Shown here piece after piece: positions 43,099-52,279 of a stretch of DNA of 64,000 nt. The notes under the pieces are model-generated. The model saw nothing but the letters and a program-made list of their open reading frames with translations, was not told where the DNA came from and did not search any database. The stretch comes from Streptomyces griseoluteus (GTDB taxonomy: Bacteria > Actinomycetota > Actinomycetes > Streptomycetales > Streptomycetaceae): positions 62,001 to 126,000 of the forward strand of contig JOBE01000010.1 of NCBI GenBank assembly GCA_000717735.1, read 5' to 3'. Numbering within the stretch: position 1 is the stretch's first letter; each line of letters opens with the position of its first letter. Position numbers and translations under genes: made by a program.

Positions 43099-43860
43099 GT
43101 GAGCAACAAAGCTGTACGACAAGGGCGTTACGGCGTCGACGGTCCGGGCTGGCTGATTGCCCTCGGCGGCGGGGTCGTGGCACCGCTGGCGGCGGTCGCC
43201 GCGGGCGCGCCCCGCTGGCTGCTGCGGGTCGCGCCCGTGGTGGCGGTTCCGGCGGGGCTGTATCTGCACGCGACCGTGCGGGGCAAGTTCCTCGTGTGGG
43301 AGGAGCAGTTGGACGCGCTGGACCTGCGCGGCGACGAGCGGGTGCTGGACCTGGGCTGCGGGCGCGGAGCGGTCCTCACCGCGGTGGCGGACCGGGTGCC
43401 GAAGGGCCATGTCACCGGGGTCGACATCTGGCGCTCGGTCGACCAGTCGGGCAATGACGAGCGGACCACCACCGAGAACGCCGAGCGCGCCCAGGTCGCC
43501 GACCGGGTCGATCTGGTCACCGCGGACATGAGGCGACTCCCGCTCGCCGACGACACGTTCGACCTCGTGGTGTCCAGCATGGCGATCCACAACATCGGCA
43601 GCGCGCGGGGACGCGAGGAGGCCGTCCGCGAGGCCTACCGGGTCCTCAGGCCGGGCGGTCGGCTGCTCGTCGCCGACATCTTCCACGCCCGCCGCTACCA
43701 GGAGATCCTGCGCGCGGCGGGTGCCGTCGGCGTGACGTGCACGGATGCGGGTCCCCGGATGTGGTGGAGCGGCCCGTGGGTCCGGACCCTCCTGGTGAGC
43801 GCGGAGAAGCCGGCCGCTCCGGACGGCGACGGCGACCTGGAAGAGGAGCGCCGGTCATGA
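43099..43860 (+). CDS. Membrane-anchored SAM-dependent methyltransferase
   Basis: Protein of 253 aa. Two N-terminal hydrophobic helices (WLIALGGGVVAPLAAVAAGA; LLRVAPVVAVPAGLYLHATV) precede a class I methyltransferase domain with VLDLGCGRGAV (~83), VTGVDIWRS and YRVLRPGGRLLVADIFH. Membrane anchoring suggests a lipidic substrate. GTG at 43099 is chosen because AAGGAAAG lies 6 nt upstream; an ATG at 43075 has none. The stop overlaps the synthetase start (ATGA), so the two are co-translated. It could O-methylate the carboxylate or tailor the acyl-thiazole made by the next enzyme (inference). Confidence 0.87.
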   Translation: MSNKAVRQGRYGVDGPGWLIALGGGVVAPLAAVAAGAPRWLLRVAPVVAVPAGLYLHATVRGKFLVWEEQLDALDLRGDERVLDLGCGRGAVLTAVADRVPKGHVTGVDIWRSVDQSGNDERTTTENAERAQVADRVDLVTADMRRLPLADDTFDLVVSSMAIHNIGSARGREEAVREAYRVLRPGGRLLVADIFHARRYQEILRAAGAVGVTCTDAGPRMWWSGPWVRTLLVSAEKPAAPDGDGDLEEERRS

Positions 43861-46800
43861 GCGTCTCCGTCCCCTTCCCGCAGGTGAACGGCGTGCGGCC
43901 GGGCAGTCTCGTCGACCTGCTGCGGTCACGGGCCGCCGCGCAGCCCGACCGGCTCGCCTACATCCACCTCGACAGCCACGGCGAGGAGGAGTCCCGCCTC
44001 ACCTATGCCGGACTCGACCGGCGTGCGCGGGAGGTGGCGGCGACCCTGCAGGCGGAGACCAAGACCGGCGACCGGGTGCTGATCCTGCTCCCGCCGGGCG
44101 CGGACTACGTGAGCGCGTACTTCGGCTGCCTGTACGCGGGGACGGTCGCCGTACCCTGCTATCCGCCGCACTCCCGCAACCTCCCCCGGCTCCTCGCCGT
44201 GGCCGCGGACGCGGCTCCGACCGCGGCGCTGACCGGTGACCGCGTCCCGGCCGCCGTCCGCGAGCGGCTGCTCGACGCACCCGAGCTCGCGGCCGTCACC
44301 TGGCTGCCGACCGGGGCGCTCACCTCCGACGCCGGGCAGTGGGCCGATCCGCTCGTCGGCACCGACACCCTCGCGTTCCTGCAGTACACCTCGGGCAGCA
44401 CCGCCGCGCCGAAGGGCGTGATGGTCTCCCACGGCAATCTGCTGCACAACTCCTTCCAGATCCAGCGGCGTTCGCGGACCACGGAGGACTCGGTCTGCGT
44501 GAGCTGGCTGCCGCCGTACCACGACATGGGGCTCATCGGCGGCATCCTGCAGCCCCTCGTCGCCGGGTGCCCCGGGATCCTGATGGCGCCGGGCACTTTC
44601 GTCCTGGACCCCGTCCAGTGGCTGCGCGCGATCTCCGCCTACGGTGCGACGGCCTCCCCGTCCCCGCCGTTCGCGCTCGACCTCTGTGTCGAGCGGGTCG
44701 ACCCCGCCGGCCACGACACCCCGCTGGACCTGAGCACGCTGGAGACCGTCATCGTCGGCGCGGAGCCCGTACGGGCCGCGACGCTCGACCGCTTCGCCGG
44801 CCACTTCGCCCCCTGGGGGCTGCGCAGGGAGGTGCTGCGGCCCAGCTTCGGTCTCGCCGAGAGCACCCTCATGGTGTCCTGCGGGGAGCGCCTCACGCGC
44901 TCGACCGCCGTCACGGTCGACACCGCGGCCCTGGAGGCGCACCGCGTCGTGCCCGGCACCGCCGGCGCGGAGCCCGGCCGGAGCCGCGAGGTCGTGGGCT
45001 GCGGCTCCGCCGTCGACGGACAGCGGCTGCTCGTCGTCGATCCGGCGACCGCCGCCGTCTGCGGCCCCGACCGGGTCGGTGAGATCTGGGTGGGCGGCCC
45101 GAACGTCGCCCACGGGTACTGGAGGCGGCCGGACGAGAGCGAGGCGGCCTTCGAGGCGGAGCTCGCCAGCGGGGAAGGACCGTTCCTGCGGACCGGTGAC
45201 CTGGGGTTCCTGCGCGACGGCGAACTGTTCGTCACCGGCCGCAGCAAGGACCTGATCATCGTCCGGGGCCGCAACCTCTACCCGCAGGACATCGAGCGCT
45301 GTGCGGAGCAGGGTCATCCGGCCCTGCAGGCCAACTCCTCGGCCGCCGTGGCCGTCGACGACGGCGGGGCGGAGCGGTTGGTGCTCGTCGCCGAGGTCCG
45401 GCGCGGGGCGGAGCTTCCGCCCGTGGCCGAGGTCGCCCGGCAGCTCGGCCGGGCCGTCGCCTCGGAGTTCGACGTACGGCTCCACCGGCTGGTCCTCGTC
45501 CGGGCCGGCACCGTTCCCAAGACCTCCAGCGGCAAGATCCGGCGCCGGGCCACCCTGCAGGCCCTCCTCGACGGCACGCTCACCGTCGTGGGCGACTGGA
45601 CGGCCGGTACGGACACCGCCCCGGCGCCGTCGGCCGGCGGACCCGGCAGCGGCGCCGTCGAGGCCTATCTCGGCGCCCTGGTGACGACGCTGGTCCCGGA
45701 CCGCCCGGACGCCCTCCACCGGGAGCGCCCGCTGCTCGACCTGGGCATGGACTCCCTGACCATGCTCCGGCTCGCCGGCCGGATCGAACGCGACCTGGGC
45801 GTGGACGTCTCCGACGCCGTCTTCGACGGCGATCCGACCGTCGCCACGCTGGCGGCCCTGGTCGTCGAGCGGCGCCCGTCGGGACTCCCGCTCACCGACG
45901 ACGGCCTGCTGCTTCGGGCGGAGGTCCCCGCCGGTGAGCCGACGGCTTTCACCGGCGTGACCGGTCGCGACGCCGTCGGCGCCACGACCACGACCGGTCC
46001 CGCTTCGACGGCCGCCGTACCCACCGCCCCGCAGGCGCCCTTCCCGCAGACCGACACCCAGCAGGCCTACTCCCTCGGCCGCACGGGCGCCTTCGAGCTG
46101 GGAAACGTCTCCACCCACGTCTACCTCGAGTTCGACGCGACCGGGCTCGACCTGCCCCGGTTCGAGCACGCCTGGCGGCGGGTGATCGACCGGCACGAGA
46201 TGCTGCGGGCCGTCATGGTGCCCGCCACCAACGAGCAGCGGATCCTCCCCGACGTACCCCTGTACGAGATCCGGGTGACCGATCTGCGCGGCCGTGACCG
46301 GGAGGAGGCCGAGGCGGAGCTGGCGGCCGTACGGGATCGGCTGTCGCACGAGGTGCGTCCGGCCGACGAGTGGCCGCTGTTCGAGGTCGCCGCGACCCGG
46401 CTCGACGACGGCCTGCGCGTCCACCTCAGCGTGGACTCGCTGATCGCGGACTTCTCCTCCGGCCGCGTCCTGTTCGACGACCTGTCCCGCTTCTACGCCG
46501 AGCCGCACGCTCAGCCGCCGGCGCCGGAGAAGTCGTTCCGCGACCACGTACGGGCCGAGGCGGACCGCCGCGACACCCCCGCGTACCGGCGTTCGCGCGA
46601 CTACTGGTGGAGCAGGCTGCCCGAGCTGCCCCCGGCACCTCAGCTGCCCGCCGCCGCCCGCGCCGGGGCGATCGACCGGCCACGGTTCACCCGGCGCGAG
46701 ACCATCCTGCCCGCCGAGCTGTGGCAGGTCCTCAAGGAGCGCGCGCGCCGGGCCGGGCTGACCCCGACCGGACTGCTGCTCGCCGCCTACGCCGAGGTCC

Positions 46801-49800
46801 TGGCCACCTGGAGCACCAGCCGGCACTTCACGCTCAACGTGCCACGCCTCACCCGGCCCGTGCAGGACCCCGCGTACCACGAGGTGATCGGCCAGTTCGC
46901 GTCCTTCAACCTCCTCGAGGTCGACTTCCGTACCGGTGCCGGCTTCCGGGACCGGGCGCGTGAGCTCCAGCGGCGGCTGCGGTCCGACCTGCGGCACCAG
47001 GACGTCAGCGGCGTCGAGGTGCTCCGGGAGCTGATGCGGCTCCAGGGCGGGTTCGACCAGGCGCTCATGCCGGTGGTGATGACCAGCAACCTGGCCTTCG
47101 CCACTGCGGGGAAGACACCCCTCGAGGAGCTGTTGTCCCCGGTGTTCGCCGTCTCGCAGACCCCGCAGGTGTCCCTCGACGAGCAGGTGCAGGAGGTGGA
47201 GGGCGCGCTGCTCCTGAACTGGGACTCGGTCGACGAGCTGTTCCCCGCCGGTCTCGTCGACGACATGTTCGCGGCCCACACGGAGCTGCTCCACCGGCTC
47301 GCGACCGACGAGGACACCTGGTCGCGGGAGACACCGATCGCCCTGCCGGCCGCGCAGGCGGAACGGCGCGTGGCGGGCACGGGCCCGGCCCGTACGGTTC
47401 CGGACGTCCAGGTGCAGCACCTGTTCGAACGACAGGTGGCGGTCCGGCCCGACGCCCCCGCGGTGATCGCCCCGGACCGGACCCTGACCTACGCCGAGCT
47501 CGACACCGCCGCCCGGCAGGTGGCCCGCTGGCTGTACGCCCACGGCGCCCGGCCCGGACAGCTGGTCGCCGTCGTCATGGACAAGGGCTGGGAGCAGGCC
47601 GTCGCCGCGTACGCGGTGCTGTTCTCGGGCGCCGCGTACCTGCCGATCGACCCCGACCTGCCTGGCTCGCGGATCCGCCACCTGCTCGACAAGGGCGAGG
47701 TCGGGCTCGTCCTCACGCAGTCACGGCTCGACGACACCCTGGACTGGCCGGCCGGACCGCTGCGGCTCAGCCTGGACCGGCCGCTGCCCGCCGACACCGA
47801 CACGCCGCTGCCCTCGGACGGCAGCCCGGCCGACCTCGCGTACACGATGTTCACCTCCGGTTCGACGGGCGATCCGAAGGGCGTGATGGTCAACCACCGG
47901 GCCGTCGTCAACTGCCTGGTGGAGACCGTGGAGGCGTTCCGGATCACCGAGGACGACCGCTGTCTCGCGGTGACCGCGCTCCACCACGACCTGTCGGTCT
48001 TCGACCTCTTCGGGGTGCTCGGCGCGGGTGGCGCGCTGGTCGTGCCCGCCGCCGCCGACCGCCGCGACCCGGAGCACTGGGCGGAGCTGATCGCCGCGCA
48101 CCGGGTCACGCTGTGGAACTCGGTGCCCGCGATGATGGAGATGCTCCTGGAGAGCGCCGGCGACGACGGCCGGCTCGGCTCGCTCCGGCTGGCCCTGCTC
48201 GGCGGCGACTGGATCCCCCTGGCCGTACCGCGCCGCCTCGTGGAGTCGGCACCGGGCGTCGAGGTGGTCTCCACCGGCGGGCCGACCGAGACGACCGTGT
48301 GGAGCATCTGGTACCGCGTCGCCGAGGTCGATCCGGCCTGGCGGAGCATCCCGTACGGCACGTCCCTCGCCAACGTCCGCTACCGCGTGCTGGACGAGCG
48401 GCTGCGCGAGTGCCCGGAGTGGGTGACCGGCGAGATGTACGTCTCCGGCACGTGTCTGGCCGACGGCTACTGGCGCGACCCCGAGCGCACGGACGCCGTG
48501 TTCACGACGCATCCCGAAACCGGCGAGCGGATGTACCGCACCGGTGACCTGGGAAGGTGGCGGCCGGACGGCACCGTCGAGTTCATGGGCCGGGCCGACT
48601 TCCAGGTGAAGATCCGCGGCCAGCGCGTCGAACTCGGCGAGATCGAGGCGGTGCTGCTCGCGCACCCGGCCGTCGCCTCGGCCGTCGTCACCGCCACCGG
48701 TCGCACCGACCTGCCCGGCCACGACGGCCTGGTCGCCTACGTCGTCCCCGAGCCGGACACCGGCGCCGCTCGAACGGACGCGGCCGACGCGGAGGAGGCG
48801 CGCCGCAGCGGCGTCACCGTGCTCGACCCGTTGGCCCGGGCCGCGTTCAAACTCGCCCGGCACGGCCTGCGCCGGGAACCCGACCGGCCCCGGGTCGTCC
48901 TCCCGCCGGTACGGGAGCAGCCGTCACGGCGGCGCAGCGAGCGGGCCTTCCTCGCCGGGCCGCTCGGCCTCGCCGAACTGGCGGGCTGCCTGGGCGTCCT
49001 GCGCCAGGACGAGGTGGACGGTCTCGCCAGGTGCCGCTACCCGTCGGGCGGCGGCCTCTACCCGGTCCAGACGTACCTGTACGCGAAGGCCGGTGCCGTC
49101 TCCGGCCTGCCGGGAGGTACGTACTACCTCGACCCGCGGGACAACGCGCTGGTCACCCTCCACGAGGGGGCGACCGTCGAGGCCGCGGTCCACGCCGCGC
49201 ACAACCGCGCCGTGTTCGAGGCCGCCGGCTTCAGCCTGTTCCTGGTCGCCGACCTCGACGCGATCGAGCCCCTGTACGGCTCGCTCGCCCGCGACCTGTG
49301 CCTGTTGGAGGCCGGGTACATGGGGCAGCTCCTGATGGAACGGGTCGCGGGCGGCGACATCGGTCTCTGTCCGGTCGGCGCGCTCGACTTCGACCCCGTC
49401 AGGCCGCTCCTCGCGCTGGGCGAGAACCACGTACTCGTGCACTCGATGCTCGGTGGCCGGGTGGACGGTGGCGCCGCCGCCCGGCTAGCCGGGGCGACCG
49501 GGCAGACGACGCCGGCCGGGCCGCTCGCCGAGCGGCTCAGGGGATGGCTCGGCGACCGGCTGCCCGCGCACATGGTCCCCGACCACGTGCTGAGCCTGGA
49601 CCGCTGGCCGTTGAGCGCCAACGGCAAGATCGACCGGCGGGCCCTGCCCGCCCCCAGGGAGGACGGGGAAGCCGCCGGGTTCGTCTCGCCGCGCACACCG
49701 ACGGAGGAACGGCTCGCCGCCCTCTGGTGCGAGGTGCTCGACCTGCCCCGGACGGGCGTCCACGACAACTTCTTCGAACTCGGCGGGAACTCGCTGGCCG

Positions 49801-49973
49801 CGACCCGGCTGGTCGCCCGGCTACGCGACCGGTTCCAGGTCGCGATCAGCCTCCGGGAGGTGTTCACCTCCCGGACGGTCGCGGAACTGGCGGTCACGGT
49901 CGACCGGCTCCGGGAGGAGACGAACGAAGAGGGCGGGGCGAGTGAGGCCGGCGAGGTGAGCGACAGGGACTGA
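43857..49973 (+). CDS. FAAL-carrier-Cy-A(Ox)-carrier synthetase, predicted acyl-thiazole maker
   Basis: Modular enzyme of 2038 aa. (1) Fatty acyl-AMP ligase, ~10-580: LQYTSGSTAAPKGV near 178, FGLAESTLMVSCG, RSKDLIIVRGRNLYP. (2) Carrier domain with LGMDSLTML near 630. (3) Heterocyclization domain, ~730-1150: the DxxxxDxxS motif as DSLIADFSS near 860 replaces HHxxxDG. (4) Adenylation domain from ~1190: FTSGSTGDPKGV near 1331; HHDLSVFDLF, LWNSVP and GGPTETTVW give a tentative pocket D-L-F-N-L-G-T-V-W, closest to cysteine codes. (5) A nitroreductase-like oxidase inserted in the A domain, ~1645-1875 (CRYPSGGGLYPVQTYLYA). (6) Carrier, LGGNSLAAT near 1974. No release domain. Predicted chemistry: fatty acid + Cys to 2-alkyl-thiazoline, then thiazole-4-carboxyl thioester. 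Confidence 0.9.
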   Translation: MSVSVPFPQVNGVRPGSLVDLLRSRAAAQPDRLAYIHLDSHGEEESRLTYAGLDRRAREVAATLQAETKTGDRVLILLPPGADYVSAYFGCLYAGTVAVPCYPPHSRNLPRLLAVAADAAPTAALTGDRVPAAVRERLLDAPELAAVTWLPTGALTSDAGQWADPLVGTDTLAFLQYTSGSTAAPKGVMVSHGNLLHNSFQIQRRSRTTEDSVCVSWLPPYHDMGLIGGILQPLVAGCPGILMAPGTFVLDPVQWLRAISAYGATASPSPPFALDLCVERVDPAGHDTPLDLSTLETVIVGAEPVRAATLDRFAGHFAPWGLRREVLRPSFGLAESTLMVSCGERLTRSTAVTVDTAALEAHRVVPGTAGAEPGRSREVVGCGSAVDGQRLLVVDPATAAVCGPDRVGEIWVGGPNVAHGYWRRPDESEAAFEAELASGEGPFLRTGDLGFLRDGELFVTGRSKDLIIVRGRNLYPQDIERCAEQGHPALQANSSAAVAVDDGGAERLVLVAEVRRGAELPPVAEVARQLGRAVASEFDVRLHRLVLVRAGTVPKTSSGKIRRRATLQALLDGTLTVVGDWTAGTDTAPAPSAGGPGSGAVEAYLGALVTTLVPDRPDALHRERPLLDLGMDSLTMLRLAGRIERDLGVDVSDAVFDGDPTVATLAALVVERRPSGLPLTDDGLLLRAEVPAGEPTAFTGVTGRDAVGATTTTGPASTAAVPTAPQAPFPQTDTQQAYSLGRTGAFELGNVSTHVYLEFDATGLDLPRFEHAWRRVIDRHEMLRAVMVPATNEQRILPDVPLYEIRVTDLRGRDREEAEAELAAVRDRLSHEVRPADEWPLFEVAATRLDDGLRVHLSVDSLIADFSSGRVLFDDLSRFYAEPHAQPPAPEKSFRDHVRAEADRRDTPAYRRSRDYWWSRLPELPPAPQLPAAARAGAIDRPRFTRRETILPAELWQVLKERARRAGLTPTGLLLAAYAEVLATWSTSRHFTLNVPRLTRPVQDPAYHEVIGQFASFNLLEVDFRTGAGFRDRARELQRRLRSDLRHQDVSGVEVLRELMRLQGGFDQALMPVVMTSNLAFATAGKTPLEELLSPVFAVSQTPQVSLDEQVQEVEGALLLNWDSVDELFPAGLVDDMFAAHTELLHRLATDEDTWSRETPIALPAAQAERRVAGTGPARTVPDVQVQHLFERQVAVRPDAPAVIAPDRTLTYAELDTAARQVARWLYAHGARPGQLVAVVMDKGWEQAVAAYAVLFSGAAYLPIDPDLPGSRIRHLLDKGEVGLVLTQSRLDDTLDWPAGPLRLSLDRPLPADTDTPLPSDGSPADLAYTMFTSGSTGDPKGVMVNHRAVVNCLVETVEAFRITEDDRCLAVTALHHDLSVFDLFGVLGAGGALVVPAAADRRDPEHWAELIAAHRVTLWNSVPAMMEMLLESAGDDGRLGSLRLALLGGDWIPLAVPRRLVESAPGVEVVSTGGPTETTVWSIWYRVAEVDPAWRSIPYGTSLANVRYRVLDERLRECPEWVTGEMYVSGTCLADGYWRDPERTDAVFTTHPETGERMYRTGDLGRWRPDGTVEFMGRADFQVKIRGQRVELGEIEAVLLAHPAVASAVVTATGRTDLPGHDGLVAYVVPEPDTGAARTDAADAEEARRSGVTVLDPLARAAFKLARHGLRREPDRPRVVLPPVREQPSRRRSERAFLAGPLGLAELAGCLGVLRQDEVDGLARCRYPSGGGLYPVQTYLYAKAGAVSGLPGGTYYLDPRDNALVTLHEGATVEAAVHAAHNRAVFEAAGFSLFLVADLDAIEPLYGSLARDLCLLEAGYMGQLLMERVAGGDIGLCPVGALDFDPVRPLLALGENHVLVHSMLGGRVDGGAAARLAGATGQTTPAGPLAERLRGWLGDRLPAHMVPDHVLSLDRWPLSANGKIDRRALPAPREDGEAAGFVSPRTPTEERLAALWCEVLDLPRTGVHDNFFELGGNSLAATRLVARLRDRFQVAISLREVFTSRTVAELAVTVDRLREETNEEGGASEAGEVSDRD

Positions 49974-49991
49974 CCCGGCGGCGAGCGAACC

Positions 49992-50019
49992 CCGGGCGGG
50001 CGTCCGACGTCCCGCCCGG
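49992..50019 (+). terminator. Hairpin terminator after the synthetase gene
   Basis: CCGGGCGGG (49992-50000), 10-nt loop, CCCGCCCGG (50011-50019): a perfect 9-bp GC stem 18 bp past the stop. It ends the thioesterase-methyltransferase-synthetase operon. Confidence 0.6.
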
Positions 50020-50086
50020 CGTTCGTCCCGGGGCCCGTCGATAAATGCGTCGACAGCGGTCGCGGTGATCAGGGAGGCTGCACGCG

Positions 50087-50593
50087 ATGACCAGAATCGA
50101 TGACACACCGACCGCGTGGGACGAGCGCACCCAGCTCACCACGTTCCTCGACTACGCACGTGACACCGCCCGCGTCAAGTGCGAGGGCCTCTCCGCGGAG
50201 AACGCCCGCAAGGCGGTCCTGCCGGGCTCGCCCCTGATGACCATGAGCGGATTGATCAACCACCTCCGCTGGGTCGAGTACTACTGGTTCCAGGTGGTCT
50301 TCCTCGGCGAGGAGGACGAGGGCCCCTGGACCGACGAGGACCCCGACCGCGAGATGCGCATCGCCGTCGACTTCCCGCTCACGCAGCTGCTCGACGAGTA
50401 CGCGGGACAGAGCGCCCGCTACCGCGAACTCGTCGCCGGGAACGACCTGGACACCCAGGCCAAGAAGGCCGGCCGCGACGGCGTCCACGTCGACCTGCGC
50501 TGGATGCTCCTCCACCTCACCGAGGAGACGGCCCGCCACAACGGCCACCTGGACATCCTGCGGGAGCTGCTGGACGGCACGACCGGCGACTGA
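50087..50593 (+). CDS. DinB-family (DUF664) protein
   Basis: Four-helix-bundle protein of 168 aa of the DinB/DUF664 group. The three expected metal-binding His are in GLINHLRWVEYYWF, LLHLTEETARHNGHLDIL (two). Many actinobacterial members are mycothiol-dependent transferases or have unknown roles. Monocistronic, followed by a strong hairpin. ATG at 50087 follows GGGAGG. No sign that it belongs to the synthetase operon. Confidence 0.9.
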   Translation: MTRIDDTPTAWDERTQLTTFLDYARDTARVKCEGLSAENARKAVLPGSPLMTMSGLINHLRWVEYYWFQVVFLGEEDEGPWTDEDPDREMRIAVDFPLTQLLDEYAGQSARYRELVAGNDLDTQAKKAGRDGVHVDLRWMLLHLTEETARHNGHLDILRELLDGTTGD

Positions 50594-50625
50594 GACCGCG
50601 TCCGCCGGTCGCGTCGGCGGTTGTC

Positions 50626-50655
50626 ACACGGCCGGCCTTTCGAGGCCGGCCGTGT
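50626..50655. terminator. Hairpin terminator after the DinB gene
   Basis: ACACGGCCGGCC (50626-50637), 6-nt loop TTTCGA, GGCCGGCCGTGT (50644-50655): a perfect 12-bp stem, symmetrical and likely active on both strands. Confidence 0.8.
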
Positions 50656-50760
50656 CGTCTCCATCGGCCCCCTCACCGAACCGGAACCCCAAGGCGCGCA
50701 GGAGCGCGAGGACCAGGTCCTCCGCCGGCGGATCGGCGGGCCGACGGCCAGCACGGCGTG
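50629..50760 (-). pseudogene. Possible 3' remnant of a lost gene
   Basis: On the minus strand one frame reads PPAEDLVLALLRALGFRFGE and continues to a TGA overlapping the hairpin. It has strong G/C third positions and protein-like composition, but coding character is lost beyond ~50765 and no start exists. It may be the tail of a deleted gene. Family not recognised; weak evidence. Confidence 0.25.
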
Positions 50761-51028
50761 ATCCCTGGGATCTACGCCCCCCGGCGAGTCACTTCTTGAT
50801 CCCTGCTACGTCAGCATCCCTGGCATCATCACAGAGCGCCGTGCGTCTGTACGGGTACGCGAAGGAATTCGAAACGGTCACGGCGTTTCGCTGGCCACTG
50901 AGCGTGTCCCGAGTACAGCCTGCTGAGCGCGGGCCCACAGGCGCTCACGGCGCCGACGCGCGAACCGTGAATCGATGTCCTAGTGTGTCCCGCGATCATC
51001 GTCGGTACGAGCACACACGGGGCACCAC

Positions 51029-51697
51029 ATGGCCATTCACCGTCCGGGACTGCCGGATGACCTTCCGTCGGGCGAGGCGCTGTGGGCGCGTTGGGCGGTG
51101 CTCGCCGCCGTTGTGGCTACCACCGCGGAGGAGCAGCGCAAGGGCGGGTACCGTACCGGTCGTTGGGTCGACGGGTCGGGGCTGCACTACGACGACAGCG
51201 GCTGCACCTGGTGGACCATGTCCCGGATGGGCGAGGGCCGGTTCGTACTGTACGGCGAGGACGAGTCGAGCGGCGTGAAGTGGCACGAGACACCGATCGA
51301 CATGCTGGCGGGCGGTCCCGAGTGGCTTCCGTACGACGAGCTGCGTGACCGGCTCGAGGGGTACGAGCTGGGCTGCGTCTACTGGTACGAGAACGGGGCC
51401 TGGGCCCGTGCGCCGTACCCCGAGGACCTGCACGACGACGGTCTCGACTGCGGCATGAGCGGATTCGTCGACCGGGGCCGGGTCCTCGGGGAGCTGTCGG
51501 AGTACGTCGACGACACGGTCGACGGTCCGAGCGCGGACGTCCTCCTCGCCGACGCGGAGGCGCATCGGCTCGACCCGGCGCTGCTGCTGGGCCGGTTGTG
51601 CCTCACCAGTCCCGACGACGAGCCGCTGGACCCGCCGGCCATCGCGCGGGCCCTGGTCCTCGCGGGCCTCACGGGGCCTGGCGTCTGCGTGTCGTAG
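51029..51697 (+). CDS. Conserved-looking hypothetical protein
   Basis: Soluble protein of 222 aa, acidic and rich in Trp/Tyr. Notable segments: GRWVDGSGLHYDDSGCTWWT, ELGCVYWYENGAWARAPYPE, and a helical C-terminus (AIARALVLAGLTGPGV). No signal peptide, membrane helix or known catalytic motif was recognised, and I cannot assign a function. Codon use matches its neighbours, and an own promoter region and downstream terminator suggest a single-gene unit. ATG at 51029 has GGGGCAC nearby but no strong Shine-Dalgarno sequence. Confidence 0.75.
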   Translation: MAIHRPGLPDDLPSGEALWARWAVLAAVVATTAEEQRKGGYRTGRWVDGSGLHYDDSGCTWWTMSRMGEGRFVLYGEDESSGVKWHETPIDMLAGGPEWLPYDELRDRLEGYELGCVYWYENGAWARAPYPEDLHDDGLDCGMSGFVDRGRVLGELSEYVDDTVDGPSADVLLADAEAHRLDPALLLGRLCLTSPDDEPLDPPAIARALVLAGLTGPGVCVS

Positions 51698-51706
51698 CCG
51701 GGCGGC

Positions 51707-51733
51707 GATCCCCCGGACCCGTGCCGGGGGATC
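51707..51733. terminator. Bidirectional terminator between convergent genes
   Basis: GATCCCCCGG (51707-51716), 7-nt loop, CCGGGGGATC (51724-51733): a perfect 10-bp stem. It sits between convergent genes ending at 51697 and 51740 and can serve both. Confidence 0.8.
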
Positions 51734-51739
51734 GGATCG

Positions 51740-52177
51740 TCACGCGCGGCGCCGGCCGAGCAGCAGGCCGAGCACGACCATGCCCAGGCCCAGTGCCAGG
51801 TGCAGCCAGTTGTCCGCGGTGTTGACCGGTATGAAGTTGGCCCCGCTGTCGTGGTCGATGATCAGGCCGTACAGCCAGAGCACCAGGTACACCACGCCGC
51901 CTCCGAGGAGGAAGGCCCGGGCCGTGGACGCGGCTCGGGACATGGCGATGCCCGCGATGCCGAAGAGCAGATGCACGAGGTTGTGCAGGATCGACACCTG
52001 GAAGACGCCGAACAGCTCGGCCCCGGAGTGGTGCTCGGCGAACTCCAGGCTGTCGTAGTCGGTGGTGACGCCGGGGATGAATCCGAGGACGCCCACCAGG
52101 AGGAAGACGGCCCCGATCAGCAGTGCGGCCTGCTGCACCGGCGTCCGCGCGAGCCCCGCGCGGTGTGTCGTCATCAT
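51740..52177 (-). CDS. DUF4383 membrane protein
   Basis: Integral membrane protein of 145 aa with four hydrophobic helices (AALLIGAVFLLVGVLGFI, ILHNLVHLLFGIAGIAM, FLLGGGVVYLVLWLYGLII, LHLALGLGMVVLGLLLG). The conserved HNLVHLLFGIAG, DHDSGANFIPVN and NWLHLALG segments identify DUF4383, a common actinobacterial family of unknown function. Start ATG at 52177 or 52174. Separate from the ligase gene upstream on the same strand by about 100 bp. Confidence 0.9.
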   Translation of the reverse strand: MMTTHRAGLARTPVQQAALLIGAVFLLVGVLGFIPGVTTDYDSLEFAEHHSGAELFGVFQVSILHNLVHLLFGIAGIAMSRAASTARAFLLGGGVVYLVLWLYGLIIDHDSGANFIPVNTADNWLHLALGLGMVVLGLLLGRRRA

Positions 52178-52279
52178 GATCGAACCACCTGTTCCTGGTC
52201 GGGTTGCACACGTCGGCGACTTCCCCGGCGCACGCGCTTCATCCCTGGCCCGCGTCCCCTCTCTCGCCGTGCCGCCACC

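Larger units (their letters stand above)
50594..51028. other. 435-bp intergenic region with terminator and possible gene remnant
   Basis: Contains a terminator (50626-50655) and, on the minus strand, a short coding-like remnant (50629-50760). It also has a 13-bp palindrome GATCCCTGGGATC (50760-50772) and a lower-GC stretch up to the start at 51029 with further ATCCCTG copies. No tRNA or small ORF with a ribosome-binding site was found. Confidence 0.5.

Noticed and set aside
43926..47681. 1251-aa minus-strand ORF within the synthetase gene
   Set aside because: Antisense shadow of the FAAL/Cy/A domains; no family motif in its translation.
50594..51028. Searched for a tRNA or attachment site
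   Set aside because: No cloverleaf, CCA end or integrase gene was found; only hairpins and short repeats.
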